Notes: generated from the letters alone by a model not told the origin. A DNA stretch of 64,000 nt from Diplonema papillatum (GCA_030068145.1 JAPJBO010000990.1:16518-80517); one strand, 5' to 3'; positions 42,861 through 53,176 are shown, counted from the first letter of the stretch. Numbers and translations are program-made.

Positions 42861-43533
42861 ATTTTTAGCGTTTATTGTGGTTTAGAGGTTCGGTGTTTTA
42901 GGGTCTCCGGTTGACCATTGAGGCTGTGAGGCGGGTGGTATGAGGGTAGTAGGTATGCTTATACACTTTAACTACGGCTAGCCATGTTTGTAAGTGTTGC
43001 GACCGACACCAAGAAGAAATTCGCTTTGAATTTAGCCTTGGGCCCCCCACGCGCATGCATGTTGAGCATTGAGTTCTTTAAGGTGCAAGTGCCATCAAGG
43101 CAGGCGAGCACTGTTCACGGGCTAGTGTTACTGTATGACGTCGTCCGTCGGGAGAGTCAACGATGATGAGGATGTGGTCAAACTAGTCGTTTCCAAGTCA
43201 AGTTCAATTCCCGCTCGCTTTCGCGGTGCGGACTTTCCGGGCCTGTTGAGCAGGGGTTGCCATGCAGCTCGTATCGGTCTGTAATATGCGTTCTTACTTT
43301 CTTTTAGGTTGAGGAGGACGTGCGGTGGGGAGGGTCGGGTAGTAGAAAGAGAAGGTTTGGCAACAGCAGGTGTAGTAGTAGTGGTGAAAACTCAGCTACT
43401 GGTTGTAGACCTAGCTGTAGTTTATGTGTGAGCTGTTTGCTGCTAAAAAAAATATTCTTTCTTGCGTAAGTGGCGACTGCTTGTTGTCCTCCGCAGTTAA
43501 GGTACTCTGAATGCACTCTGGCATCGTGGCTGG
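42860..43533 (-). repeat. 3' untranslated region of the Penelope-like element
   Basis: It shares ordered blocks with 58654-59082: TTTTAGGGTCTC, GGCTAGCCAT, GACCGACACCAAG, CTTGGGCCCCCCACG, GTTGAGCAGGGGTTGCC and GTA(T/C)CGGTCTGT. This defines the element's 3' end near 42867 (minus orientation). A LINE fragment interrupts it at 43066-43246. Confidence 0.7.
43066..43246 (-). mobile_element. Short LINE insertion with GTTGAGCA duplication
   Basis: Relative to the second copy at 58850, about 180 bp are inserted at GTTGAGCA, and GTTGAGCA is present on both sides, a target-site duplication. On the minus strand the insert encodes the LINE C-terminal tail (RKRAGIELDLETTS... TDDVIQ then stop) followed by a 3' end (TTGAGTTCTTTAAGG in plus) like that at 9664 and 11767. 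Confidence 0.7.
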
Positions 43534-44895
43534 TTATCTGGTCGTAGCTCCTGGTTTGCGGTGTTTAGTTTTGCACCACGGTTTGTGGTGTCGTAGGCTT
43601 GTGAATTGTGGTTTGTTCGGTGTCTGTCCGTCGCTGTGACAGTACGGGCAAATCTCCCTTTTGCCTGCTGAGCTTGCAGGCGTGGTGCTGTGGCGTGGTG
43701 GTGTGCGTCGTAGTTTCTTCTTGCAAAAACGCAGGTGGATGCTCAGGCCGTGGATGCCTTTTATTGCAGTGCCAGTTTTCGTCGTTCGTGTGTGGCAGTT
43801 CGGACATTGGAGTGCCTCCGTGTCGGGCGTGTGGCCCGGAGTAGGCTCTAGGCCACGCATTTCTTCGAGAATTTGTTGGGTTGGCGTGGCAGTGCCGCTG
43901 CTCTTGTCGGATGATGGGACGTCGGTGGTGGATTGAGAGCTGCGTTGTGCGGTTTCGTTCCCCGTGCGCGTTGGGGTCTGAAGTGCGGTGTGCGGTGTTG
44001 AGTTTGTCATTGCGTCGTCGTCGAGGTGGCAGGGAACCGGTTCGTGTACAGGTTCTGTTGGGTCAAACGTATAGAAGAGTACATTCGTACTCTGGTCGGT
44101 GTAGCCGCGATTGGCTGAATGCGTGACGTTGGCGTTGTCGAAGTGTGTCCATCTTGCGTCATTGTATGGGGTATCGTTTAACACGTGTACAGTGTAGTGT
44201 CCCGCGTTGTCTCGTCCTGCGTGGGCAACAACTGCTCTGAGCCTCAGCGGTTGTGCCTGGTTAGGCACCTGCAGCGTTTGGTCAGCTGCAACCGCTTGGC
44301 GATTCTCCCTTGTGTGCTGGTTACGTGTTATGCGTAGAACGAGGCTTCCTTGTATCCTGCTGATGCTGTGTTGCATGGTCGTCTTATTGGAGGTTCCGCA
44401 CTCGCATCTGTACGTGTCCGGTTTGTGTGGGGCACAGTGGAAGTCCAGGCATCCTTGTACCGTGCTTGCAACAGGGGCGATGACAGCCACGTCGTTCCAG
44501 TGACCGTTCGTGTTGTTGTGCTTACATTTGGCACAACGTGTTGTCGTCGAGTACCAGTGTCGTATGGCGTCGAAGTTGTCAGACTCGCCTGGTTGACAGC
44601 ACGTGTGTGCTGCGTTTTCGTCTACGATTGACGCGATTACCACCCTCATTGCTTCCTCAAAGTCGTGTTGTTGGCCCGCTTCGAAGGGATGTTTTAGGTT
44701 CTGGTGCAGTCTAACGACGGTGTCCGGTGTTCTTATCCGCTGTGTCCAGTCGTACGCAGCCAAAGTGCATTCCCCTGTTCCGTGTGCTGCACATGTGACG
44801 TATTTCGATATCTGTTCGGCGAGGTTGGTGGCCGAGATCACGTTAAGTACCGCTTGTAAATAGCATGTATTTACAGCTGACAGGGTTTGCCGCAT
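43534..44895 (-). CDS. USP-type deubiquitinase with two zinc fingers, last ORF of the Penelope-like element
   Basis: 453 codons from an ATG. The USP (C19) Cys box is VNTCYLQAVLNVI (Cys11, Asn9 before it). The internal zinc ribbon is present (C121-x2-C124 and C164-x-C166). The His box is AHAGRDNAGHYTVHV (His233), with WTHFDNANV and VLFYTF closing the fold as in ubiquitin-specific proteases. A Thr/Ser/Pro linker leads to two fingers: CPNCHTRTTKTG...GLSIHLRFC and CPYCHSDGQ...FTSLRHHKPWC. It overlaps the end of the RT frame (stop 44843), is in the same orientation, and is followed by the element's 3' end. Role inferred: removing ubiquitin from element proteins or host factors. The frame is intact. 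Confidence 0.75.
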   Translation of the reverse strand: MRQTLSAVNTCYLQAVLNVISATNLAEQISKYVTCAAHGTGECTLAAYDWTQRIRTPDTVVRLHQNLKHPFEAGQQHDFEEAMRVVIASIVDENAAHTCCQPGESDNFDAIRHWYSTTTRCAKCKHNNTNGHWNDVAVIAPVASTVQGCLDFHCAPHKPDTYRCECGTSNKTTMQHSISRIQGSLVLRITRNQHTRENRQAVAADQTLQVPNQAQPLRLRAVVAHAGRDNAGHYTVHVLNDTPYNDARWTHFDNANVTHSANRGYTDQSTNVLFYTFDPTEPVHEPVPCHLDDDAMTNSTPHTALQTPTRTGNETAQRSSQSTTDVPSSDKSSGTATPTQQILEEMRGLEPTPGHTPDTEALQCPNCHTRTTKTGTAIKGIHGLSIHLRFCKKKLRRTPPRHSTTPASSAGKREICPYCHSDGQTPNKPQFTSLRHHKPWCKTKHRKPGATTR

Positions 44896-45970
44896 CGTGG
44901 TCTTGGGGTTCCTTGGTAGTTATTCTTTTGGCGGCGAAGGCGGCGATTGCTGCGGCGACGGTGATTGGAGCGACGATACTTGTAACTCGTTCGGCGACTG
45001 TAAGCGGTCTAGGCGGTTGCAAGGGCTGCGAGTTGCGGGAAGACGGTTCGCTGGCTAGGTCTAACGGGATGAAGTTCGCCGGTTTGTGTTTTCCTGCGTA
45101 CTCGGGTTCGTCGATACGCTGTTTTCCGGCTTTGCGTCTGGCAATCGAGAACCCGAGGAACGGCTTGAGTTGATTCAGAAGTCGTGGCAGGTTCGCGAAC
45201 TCTTCAGTCAGCCATGCGTTCCAAGGTGCGTACAGGACACGCGGGTTGTGTCCTCTCTCGATCATGGAGTACACGCTCCTTTGAATCTCCACGCGCAAGT
45301 CTTGCCAGTGGTTGGTCTGTCGTATCGCTCTGATGAGAGCTCTGATGAGAGCGCCTTTGAAAATTCCACTGGCTTGCGACTTGGGGGCTGTGGAGAGCTC
45401 GTGGGTGTAGCGTGTTCCGTAGTTCTTTGGCTGGATGGAAAGGCGTATGTGGGGTGCATGGGGGGTCGGGTCGTTCTACTCGTATGCGTACTCCGAGAAA
45501 AACGACGTCGTCGTGTGCGGTTGTGGTGTTCTTGTAGCGCATATGGTAAAGGTGTTGATGTGGAGGTGTCGTTCCCCAGTTGAGGAAGTCATCGATGAAG
45601 CGGAGCGTATGCGCGTGTGCTTTCGCCTCTTCGATCTTGCCTTCTTCTACGAGCCTGTCAATGTAGGCTTTTTCAATCCGGTAACAGAACAGATTCGCGA
45701 TGTCAGAGCTCGCGTTACCTCCCATGGGAATGCCGTCAACCTGCCTGTAAACGTTGTCACCCTGAGCTATGAAACTGTTGTTGATGATCATAGTTAGCAG
45801 TTCTTTGATCTGCTCTTTCGTGTAACCTCTTGTCTTGTCACTTGTTTGGCGGGTGAAGGCGAACGTCTTTTTGCCTTTTTGTTTAGCTCCTCGTGTGAGA
45901 TTAGGATTCCCTTCTGCTTCTTCGAACTCAAATGCTTCCTCGATCGCTGCGCAGACTTCTTCTATGATTT
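44843..45970 (-). pseudogene. Penelope-like reverse transcriptase, C-terminal half
   Basis: From about 45965 to 45460 the minus frame encodes EEVCAAIEEAFEFEE, then VYRQVDGIPMGGNASSDIANLF (motif B) and TLRFIDDFLNWG (motif C, xDD). Near 45455 the reading shifts; the next frame, ending at 44843, encodes YTHELSTAPKSQASGIFKGALIRA and RVLYAPWNAWLTEEFANLPRLL, the usual region after motif C. It ends in a hydrophobic helix (VAPITVAAAIAAFAA). The Y-x-Q-x-x-G-x-x-M-G pattern is typical of Penelope-like RTs. The first half of the RT is at 47517-49085, beyond an insertion. Confidence 0.75.
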
Positions 45971-46111
45971 TTCGAGACTGGAGGTCCTATGAACATGCAA
46001 TGTGAATAGCCTCTATTCGAGCCAACCCCACTTTTCTCTACACTCAAAAGTGTATTATTTTTTTGGAGCTGGGGGATGTGCAACGCTGGCTTTTTTCCCC
46101 CCTGCCAAAAG

Positions 46112-46165
46112 GCAAACGGGTGGCAGAGTGAGCGGGCGTCGGCCTTCAGGCCGGTAGGCCCGGGT
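46112..46165 (+). ncRNA. tRNA-like segment with A and B boxes (pseudo-tRNA or SINE head)
   Basis: TGGCAGAGTGAGC fits the pol III A box, GGTTCGAATTC the B box, at tRNA-like spacing. The middle (TCGGCCTTCAGGCCGG) forms an anticodon-like stem whose loop would read TCA. The acceptor stem does not pair well and the T stem needs a G-T pair, so it is unlikely to be a working tRNA. Confidence 0.45.
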
Positions 46166-46329
46166 TCGAATTCCGCCCTTGACATTTTTCCGGTCGAAGA
46201 TTGTTTTCGAGGTTTGTTGCGTTTCGGGGTCAAATGTGCCCGAAATTTGCGTTTTGGGCGGAGTTTCTCAGTATCTCGCGGTATTTGGGTCACCCCGGGA
46301 AACGGAGTCGGGCGGGCGAGACAGGCCAA

Positions 46330-46735
46330 ACTTGCTACGAACCGAACTTTGCTTCACCAGAGCTCAGCTTCGCGCGAACTTTGCTTCGTCCGAACTCAGC
46401 TGCGCCCGTACCAGAATTTAGCATCGCCCGAACTTTGCAGCGCCCGAACTTTGCTTCGCCAGAACTTAGCTTCGCCCGAGCGTTGCTTCGTCCGAACTCA
46501 GCTGCGCCCGAACTTTGCTTCACCAGAACTTAGCTCCGCCCGAACTTAGCATCACTCGAACTTATTATCGTCCGAACTGAGCTTCACCAGAACTTAGCTG
46601 CGCCCGAACTTTGCTTCGCCGGGGGGCGGGGGGGGCGCCCACCCGGGGTGTCCCCCCCCGGGCACGAGCACCGACCTTGGCTTCACCCGGACTTTACCAC
46701 CCTGGCCGAACTTCGCTTCGTGCCCGAACTTTTTT
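46330..46735 (+). repeat. GAACTTNGCTTCGCCC minisatellite
   Basis: About 20 degenerate units of 16-24 bp (CCGAACTTTGCTTCGCC, CAGAACTTAGCTTCGCC), interrupted near 46620-46665 by a G/C-rich hairpin. More units lie at 47415-47515. Confidence 0.85.
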
Positions 46736-47516
46736 TTTTACCAGCGCCAGTGCTCCCGCTAACCTCACTTTTGGTGAGGAATCCAAAAACCTGTTCGGGG
46801 CTTGTTTTTTTTTTTGTGCCACCCAAAAAAATTTCCCCCCGTGTTGTGCAGGTTATTAGCTTCGTTTTTGCCTTGGTTTCCCGACCAACTTTCTTTTGCC
46901 GCTGTGAGACCGAGAAAGCTTTTCTCCAGGGGGGGGGTCCGGGGGGCTCCGCCCCCCGGCAAACGGTACGGTACAGGTGGAGAACGTTTGCACTTCTCAG
47001 TCTGTTTGTCACAGTAAACACTGCAAATTCCTGGAGGCAACAGCCCATTTCAAATTCAACCACCACTTGATACTGCGTGCTGGTTAATCATTGGCACGAG
47101 TAGACGCAGACCAGAGATCACATGGAACAAGGCAATTGTTTCGACTCGGAGAATCTGTCAAGAAATCCGGGGTTGCTTCTGATCCTCGGCTCTCTTTCTC
47201 GGCTCCAGCCCCCGTGGCAGCCCCTGACTTCTGCCCGCCAGCCCACGAGTAGACTGTGATGCAGTGCTTTGGCTACACGATACCACCAACGGGAAAAAGG
47301 TGAGGAATTCCTCGTGAGGAATTCCTCACCCTCTTTTTCGAGCCTCTTTTTTTTTGAGGAATTCCTCGCACTTTTTCGTTAGCGGGAGCACTGACCAGCG
47401 CAGCCTGAGCGCTTAGCACCAGAACTTAGCAACGCCCGAACTTAGCATCACTCGAACTTAGCTTCACCAGCATTGCCCGAACTTAGCTTCGCCCAAACTT
47501 TACTGTTCCCCGAACT

Positions 47517-49085
47517 TTAACTGCTGCCTCCAGTCTCGCCACGCGCCGGCCTTAGCCGAGCGCACGTACTCTCTTGCGAGAGTTTCGTGTACATGTCTAC
47601 GAAGTCGTGTGTGGTGGGTATTTTGTAACGTAGGCGGGTGAGGTTCTGCTTTATGTGCAACGTAACATCGTCTGGTCCTTCTGTGAACCAAACCCGCTTT
47701 ATTCCCGTCCGGCGAAAGTTGATGCCGTCTTTCTTTTTTAGGGCTCGCATGACACCCTTGAGGATTCCCGAGAGCTCGAGATGGGCATTCGTAAGGGTCG
47801 CTTTAGGGGACTCTCTTCTGGTTTGCTTGACTTTTTTATCGGCGGCTACGCCGGCTATCCATCGGAAAGACGGTTCTGCTTTGTGTAGCTTTATCGTCCC
47901 GTATAGATGGGGTAGCCCTTTGTGAAACGGGAGGTCTATGTCTGCCATCATTCGGCGGTGTTCGCTCTCGACTTGGCTCTTCGTAAGGTTTTGTTGTTCG
48001 TACGTTTCGCTTGCTTCGAGCTGCTGCCGTAGTGCATGGACGTATTGCGTTTTGCAGCAGTATCCGAAGTCGTGAGTTGTTTTGTCGATGGGGAGGATCA
48101 CCAGCTGTTCCTTGATGGCTGTGAGCTCTGCTGTAGCTTTCGCGTCGAGTTTCTCGTCGTCTGAAGGTGGTAGTACTGCCATTCTGCGTGAGACTTCGTC
48201 TTTTAACTCGTTTTCGAAGGCTTGTGTGTCGCTGTCTTCAGGGTAGTTGTTGTGGACATATTCTTCGATCGCTTCGTGCAGGCTTTTCTCGAGTGCATGG
48301 TGACTTTGGTAGCATCGATATTTCCTGCCTCTTTTCGCGATTTCCGTCAGTCCTTTTTCCCTCGTGATATCCGTGAGGAAGCCGATGGCGTGCCCATCGA
48401 TGGTTTTTCCTGTATTATATTTTTGACACGGGCATTGCTCTGGTTTGTTGGGGTGCAAGTCAGGGAGTTCCTTGCTGATCTGCGTGACGTTTTGTAGTCG
48501 TAGGTAGAGCGGGGGATTAAGCCGGTAGGTAATCTTGGTACGCTGTAGGATCTCATCTTTCGGGCAGGCACGCTTGACTGCTGGCAGCTGGAGGATGTCG
48601 TGTAGATGTAGTTGGGCGATGTGTTCACTGCCGTGTGTGACGATGAATCTTGCCGGGGCCCCACCATCTTTGACCACCTTATGTAAGGTTATCTCTCCGA
48701 GTCGGTTTTTGAGACGCTCTTCGAGTGTTAGGACATTTTGTGGAAGCCCGGTGCGGGGTGCGTGTGCTACGAGCCAGTTTAAAAGGCGACGTATCCGTTG
48801 ACGTCCCACTAGGTCAAAATTGTACTGTTGAAGGTCTTCGTCGTTGAGGTTGAGGAGGTGGTGAAGTTGGCTTCGTACTCGTGCTTCGTTGGTAAGGCTG
48901 ATTTGCAACTTCCCGTTCTCTATCCATGCCCAGGTAGTCGTCTTCGGACTCTTCTTACTACGTGAGTGCGGTTGGTTCGTACGTTTTCTACTGTTCCGCG
49001 GGCGCGTCAAAGTTGCTGTTGTCTTGGCGTGTCGTTGGACATTGAACGTAGGATTGAAGTGAGAGATCCACGTTGCTGTTTCCAT
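47517..49085 (-). pseudogene. Penelope-like reverse transcriptase, N-terminal half
   Basis: Reads METATWISHFNP..., a long basic leader, then CPCQKYNTG...DGHAIGFLTDI...RGRKYRCYQ, the C-x-C ... G-H ... G-x-K-Y-R block seen upstream of RT in many Penelope-like proteins, then LPHLYGTIKLHKAEPSFRWIAG (motif 1) and THDFVDMYTKL (motif A, catalytic Asp). The frame then runs into an insertion and stops at 47517. The RT resumes at 45965. No GIY-YIG endonuclease was seen before or after the RT. Its start overlaps the end of ORF1 (49007). Confidence 0.75.
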
Positions 49086-50843
49086 CCTACGTGCAGTTGT
49101 TTGTGTTGCTTTATGTGGAAAACAGTTTGCGCGTCACGCCGCTTTGCCTCGTAGGTTGCCCAGAATTGCTTTTCGTAGTTATACTTTGCTTTGGTACGAA
49201 AGCAAGTAAGAAACGGATTCTCCTTGAATTCCGGGCGGTTGGCTTCTTGCGTGTCGATAGCATTTTGTTTCAGTTTATACTTCAGATGCTCGTCGGGTGA
49301 GGTGTATAGGCGGACGGTGATATTCTTGGTTGGTTGGTGGTTGGCTGTGGTTGTGTTGTAGGTAACGGTAGTTCGAGATTGTTCGAAGTTCCGTTTGCTG
49401 GAAGTGGGTGAGGAGCTGACGCCTGCGGGAGGTTCGAAGGTGTGAAAGTATTTGTCCATATACTTGCGAGAGTAGTGAGGCTCGGTGGAAGAATGGACGT
49501 GTGAGTGCGTCTGTCTATTCCGTTTATCGCGGTCGGCCAAGGGAAGTGCGTTGCTGAAGTCTTGGAGAACGTGAGAGCGCGCGAAAGGTATCGCGGTGGT
49601 TTCGTTGCTAAAAGCTTGCTTCTGCAGTGTTTGGTTCGTACTATGACAGACGTAGGAGGAGTGGGCAGCAGTGGTGTTGGAATGCGGGCTGCCGAAACTG
49701 TCAGTGTGGGTTGTGCGTTGAGGCGTTCTGTTGGAGGTCGTAGAATAGGGATATCTAAGGGGTTGAGGCGTGTATCCGGTGTCTTTGCGGCCCACATCGA
49801 CGGTACTAAGAGAGCATGGTGGTGGGACATATGACTGGCCGGAGGTTACGACGCGGTGCGGCTGCGGTATATAGCTATCGTCGTGGGGGGTGAAAGTTTG
49901 ATCCGTGTACGACAGAGTGTTGGAGGTGGTGCGGTGAGACAAAGTGCCCGTCATGCAAAGTGTGGTGGTGTATGTTTGGGGGTGTGGGATCGATAGCGTT
50001 GTACGGTGTAGGTCCGTAGGTATTGTCGTCAATGGTGGTGTCATGATATTTGTTGTCGGCTCGGCTGGTGGTGATTGGAATGTATGGTTGTGGGATGTAG
50101 GCTTCGTCTTTGTAGGGTGTGTGGTGATGTGAGTTTTGCGTAGGTGTGGATGATCGTGTGTTGGACGGTTGAAGTATGCGAGTGTCGTCGTTGCGAGAAG
50201 TAACTTGGTCCGAGTTAGGTGAGAAGCTGATGGAGGGGGGGAGGTGCGGCTGTGGGACGTATGTGTCGTGAGAGGGATGGTGGTGTGCGTCTGAACGTTG
50301 AAGTATGCGGCGGCTGTCGTTATGAGCAGCGTTTCGGTCCCTGCCAGAGGATACACTGGTCGTGCTGCACGGCTGTGGGATGTAAAACTCCTCGTTGAGA
50401 GGTGTGTGGCGTGTGTAGGGAGAAGGTGCGCCAGAATGCTTGGTGTACGGTTGAGGTACATAGGTGTCGTCGCTAATGTAAGAAACATTCGTCATGTAAG
50501 GTGAAACGTTGACGGTGGGATTGTAGTACGGCTGTGGGATATAGAACTCATCGGAGTGAGGCTTGCCGTGGCGTGTGTTTGGAGAGGATGTGTCGGAGCG
50601 TAAGTCGTACAGTTGAGGTACATAGCTGACGTCGCTGAGGGAGGTGATTTGGCACACTGGAAAACTACGAGTGCAGAAAACTAGCTTTTTCGAGTGAATG
50701 AGATAGGTTTTCCACCGCACCACCAGACTTTTCTGCACTCGAGTTGCACTGACACCAGGTAGAGCGGAGGCCAAAATCGAAGAAAGGTGTTCAAGCGGGG
50801 CAGCAGATGTCCTTGCATCTGCAATAAGCCGGGCAAGTACCAA
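49007..50843 (-). pseudogene. ORF1 of the Penelope-like element, YIPQPY repeats, one frameshift
   Basis: From 50843 the protein shows a motif every ~25-35 residues: VSYVPQLY, EFYIPQPY, DTYVPQPY, EFYIPQPC, DTYVPQPH, EAYIPQPY. At about 49880 the repeats jump to the next frame (DDSYIPQPH, QSYVPPPC, TGYTPQPL), so a single indel breaks an otherwise continuous ORF down to 49007. The C-terminal ~120 residues are Lys/Arg/Gln-rich (KYNYEKQFWATYEAKRRDAQ). No known domain. By position it is the nucleic-acid-binding or structural ORF of the retroelement; the repeats may be protein-docking sites. Confidence 0.65.
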
Positions 50844-51442
50844 GGAAGATACGAAGACTTCCTAGCTTTCGTCAGGTCCTGTCGGCGTGCTCGAGGCACA
50901 GCCCAAGAGAAGAAGTGCGTACAATAATGAGAACGGTTACCCCGGAGAAATGAAGGGCACAACTGCAAGATGACACGTAAAAGGAAGACAGTACGCAAAT
51001 GACACACGTTCTTACTCTTAATGGCACACCTTCTTACCTTTACTTGTCATTTGGAGCTGTGGTCCTCACTTCTCAAGCTGAAAACGTCTTCAGGACCACC
51101 TTTTCCCCGGCATTGCCTTGACAAATGGTCAACAACTTACTAGAACCCCCAAAAGGTCAGCAGTGCGGAAAAGTAGGTCACCAGTACGGAAAAGTAGCAA
51201 ACGAGAGTGCAGAAAAGTCGGGTGGCAGGTGGTAAAAACAGTTTCTGGTGTCATAAAAGGCCAGTTCTTTCGTTAGCCTTCCGTAGGCGGGGGTTTGGTG
51301 GGAATAAAGTCGTCGGGGGGAAGACTCCCCTGTCCCTGACCCAATATTTTACGCGGGCTTAAACAAAATCGGGTCAAGCTGGCCCTATTTTTAAGCTCCA
51401 CCCCTGCTGCAAAGTAAACTGCGCAGAGAGGAAGGTTGGCAT
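50844..51442. other. 5' region of the Penelope-like element and intron flank
   Basis: Carries repeated AGTGCGGAAAAGTAGGTCACC / AGTACGGAAAAGTAG pieces (51150-51220). GTGCAGAAAAGTCGGGTGG at 51210 is the inverse of CCACCAGACTTTTCTGCAC at 50723, so the element's start may lie in one of these. The rest is unassigned. Confidence 0.45.
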
Positions 51443-53176
51443 TCATACAAATACCGTATGATATCGCATGAGAAAAGAAGCAGCATACGACTGAAAGTCG
51501 GAGACGCTTTCCGAATGTTCGCCGATTGTGCGAATGTCTTTTGCAGTGTCACTGGGTCTCAGAAACGGAACGAGAGGGTTGTGGGAGCTGCTATGTGCGG
51601 ATTGTACGCCAAACTGTTTTGAGGTAATGCTGGTAGGAGACGCGTAGTTGGTCGGTCGCGACGAAAGGTCATTGTGCGGGCGTCGATACTTTGGAAGGCG
51701 AGAGGCCTGCTTGCGGAACTTGGTGGAGTGGTCGGTCTCGGATGCGAGGGCGACAACGCTGCCTGTGGGTGAGTTATCTTGCGTGGGGTGCGCAAACTTC
51801 GGTGAATCACGCCTGTTGGTCTGTTCACTAGTAGTGGTCCAGGCGGACGGCTGACGTAGGATGACAGGCGTGTTTGGGCTTTCCATGTCGTCGTTTGCTG
51901 TGACGTCCTTGTAGCACTCCACTGCGGCCTCAGCCGCGCAAACGCAGTGTCGCGAGCAGTGTTTGACGGCGTTGTACGATGCGAGTATCGTGTCGCCTTC
52001 GAAGAATTCGACGATTCCCTTTCGTGCACCCAGCACTTCCAGCGCACGGGCGGCAACCCGTGAGAAGTCGATGGAAAGCCCACGGGCAGCTTCCAGCGGG
52101 ATCTTGGGCGTGTTGCAGAGAGCGATCCGGACCAGAGTAACGGGCAGCAATCGCAGAGGCCCTCCGAAGCTGGTGTGGTTGTTGGAGAGGGTCAGAAAAG
52201 AGCGGGTCCTTTTGTTCGTTGACCCAGTATCTTCGGTCGCAGGGTGCAGGCTACTGCTGTTCGGGGAGGTCATGTCAGCAGTAAGATCCTCGACGGAAGA
52301 ACTTGAATGGTCAGAGAACTGATCGACGTTCGGAAGGCAGCTTTGCGGGAGGAACCGCTTGTACCCTTCCAGATTCTCGAGGATGCTGCGAAGGGATGTC
52401 ACGAGATCACCGTGCAACTCTTCTTCGGATGCTGCCAGGCGCTCCTTGGCGGGGTCTAAGTCGAAGCGGGATATATGGTGCGCTATTTCCCGCACAGCGT
52501 CTGTTGCTGCAGCGCTGGCATCTTTATCGTGCTGCAGGGTAGATGCGAACTCGCGCATGAACATGTAGTTCAAGAACAAGAGTGCAAGGCGAATCCCCTG
52601 GCTGGTCAAAGCAGCCGACAGGCTTTGCACGCACGGCAACTCGCTGCAACTGGTGGAGAGAGCTTGTTGGCGGGCTTCTTGGTCAGGAATACCCGGCAAG
52701 TCATACAAGCCGAAACGAGTACAGTCTTCGACGGTGATCAACGTCGTCCACAGTACAGCGACCACGAATGTTCCCGACGCGTAGTAGCTGGGCATTTTGA
52801 TCGCCGTGAACAAGTCCATAAATGTCATGAACATTGGCCACACGGGGCTGCCGTGAAGAACACGCCTTTCGAGATCGGAAACAACGAGCGCAGTCAAACC
52901 TGCCGCTGTACCCAAGCCGATGAGAAGATTGGGTACAGACTTCCGCACAACCATCCACGAGCCAATGCCCACCGAGCACACGAACAGGAGGGCTGAAGGG
53001 AAAAAACTGGAAAGCAGAAAGGCGCTCTCGTTGTCGAGCATCAACTCGACCATCCACGGGACCAAGATGAGGGGACACAAAAAGACGACAAGGCTGAGTA
53101 GTTTCTTTCGTTGAATGGTTATGGCGCTGTCGTCTGCATGGGCCACAGCCGCGTACACAAAACCAAAGCATCTCAT
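51443..53176 (-). CDS. 5' exon of cyclase-homology membrane protein
   Basis: 577 codons from ATG 53176. About six hydrophobic segments lie in the first 230 residues (LLSLVVFLCPLILVPWMVEL, FFPSALLFVCSVGIGSWMVV and others). A linker ENLEGYKRFLPQSCLP follows, a block often preceding cyclase domains in protist proteins. Then GIVEFFEGDTILASYNAVKHCSRHCVCAAEAAVE is the central beta-alpha part of a class III cyclase domain. The first metal-binding Asp position reads ALCNTP, so catalysis is doubtful. A disordered tail runs to a stop, probably read into the intron. The second half of the domain is at 40190-41306. The N-terminus is paralogous to 1-392. Confidence 0.7.
   Translation of the reverse strand: MRCFGFVYAAVAHADDSAITIQRKKLLSLVVFLCPLILVPWMVELMLDNESAFLLSSFFPSALLFVCSVGIGSWMVVRKSVPNLLIGLGTAAGLTALVVSDLERRVLHGSPVWPMFMTFMDLFTAIKMPSYYASGTFVVAVLWTTLITVEDCTRFGLYDLPGIPDQEARQQALSTSCSELPCVQSLSAALTSQGIRLALLFLNYMFMREFASTLQHDKDASAAATDAVREIAHHISRFDLDPAKERLAASEEELHGDLVTSLRSILENLEGYKRFLPQSCLPNVDQFSDHSSSSVEDLTADMTSPNSSSLHPATEDTGSTNKRTRSFLTLSNNHTSFGGPLRLLPVTLVRIALCNTPKIPLEAARGLSIDFSRVAARALEVLGARKGIVEFFEGDTILASYNAVKHCSRHCVCAAEAAVECYKDVTANDDMESPNTPVILRQPSAWTTTSEQTNRRDSPKFAHPTQDNSPTGSVVALASETDHSTKFRKQASRLPKYRRPHNDLSSRPTNYASPTSITSKQFGVQSAHSSSHNPLVPFLRPSDTAKDIRTIGEHSESVSDFQSYAASFLMRYHTVFV

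Larger units (their letters stand above)
45971..47523. mobile_element. Composite insertion splitting the RT
   Basis: It lies exactly between the two RT halves. CGAGACTGGAGG at 45974-45985 and CCTCCAGTCTCG at 47526-47537 are 12-bp inverted ends. It contains a tRNA-like segment, a GAACTTNGCTTCGCC minisatellite (46330-46735 and 47415-47515), the GC hairpin repeat (46926-46977) and a nested GAGGAATTCCTC palindrome (47299-47330). No protein gene was recognised. Confidence 0.6.
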
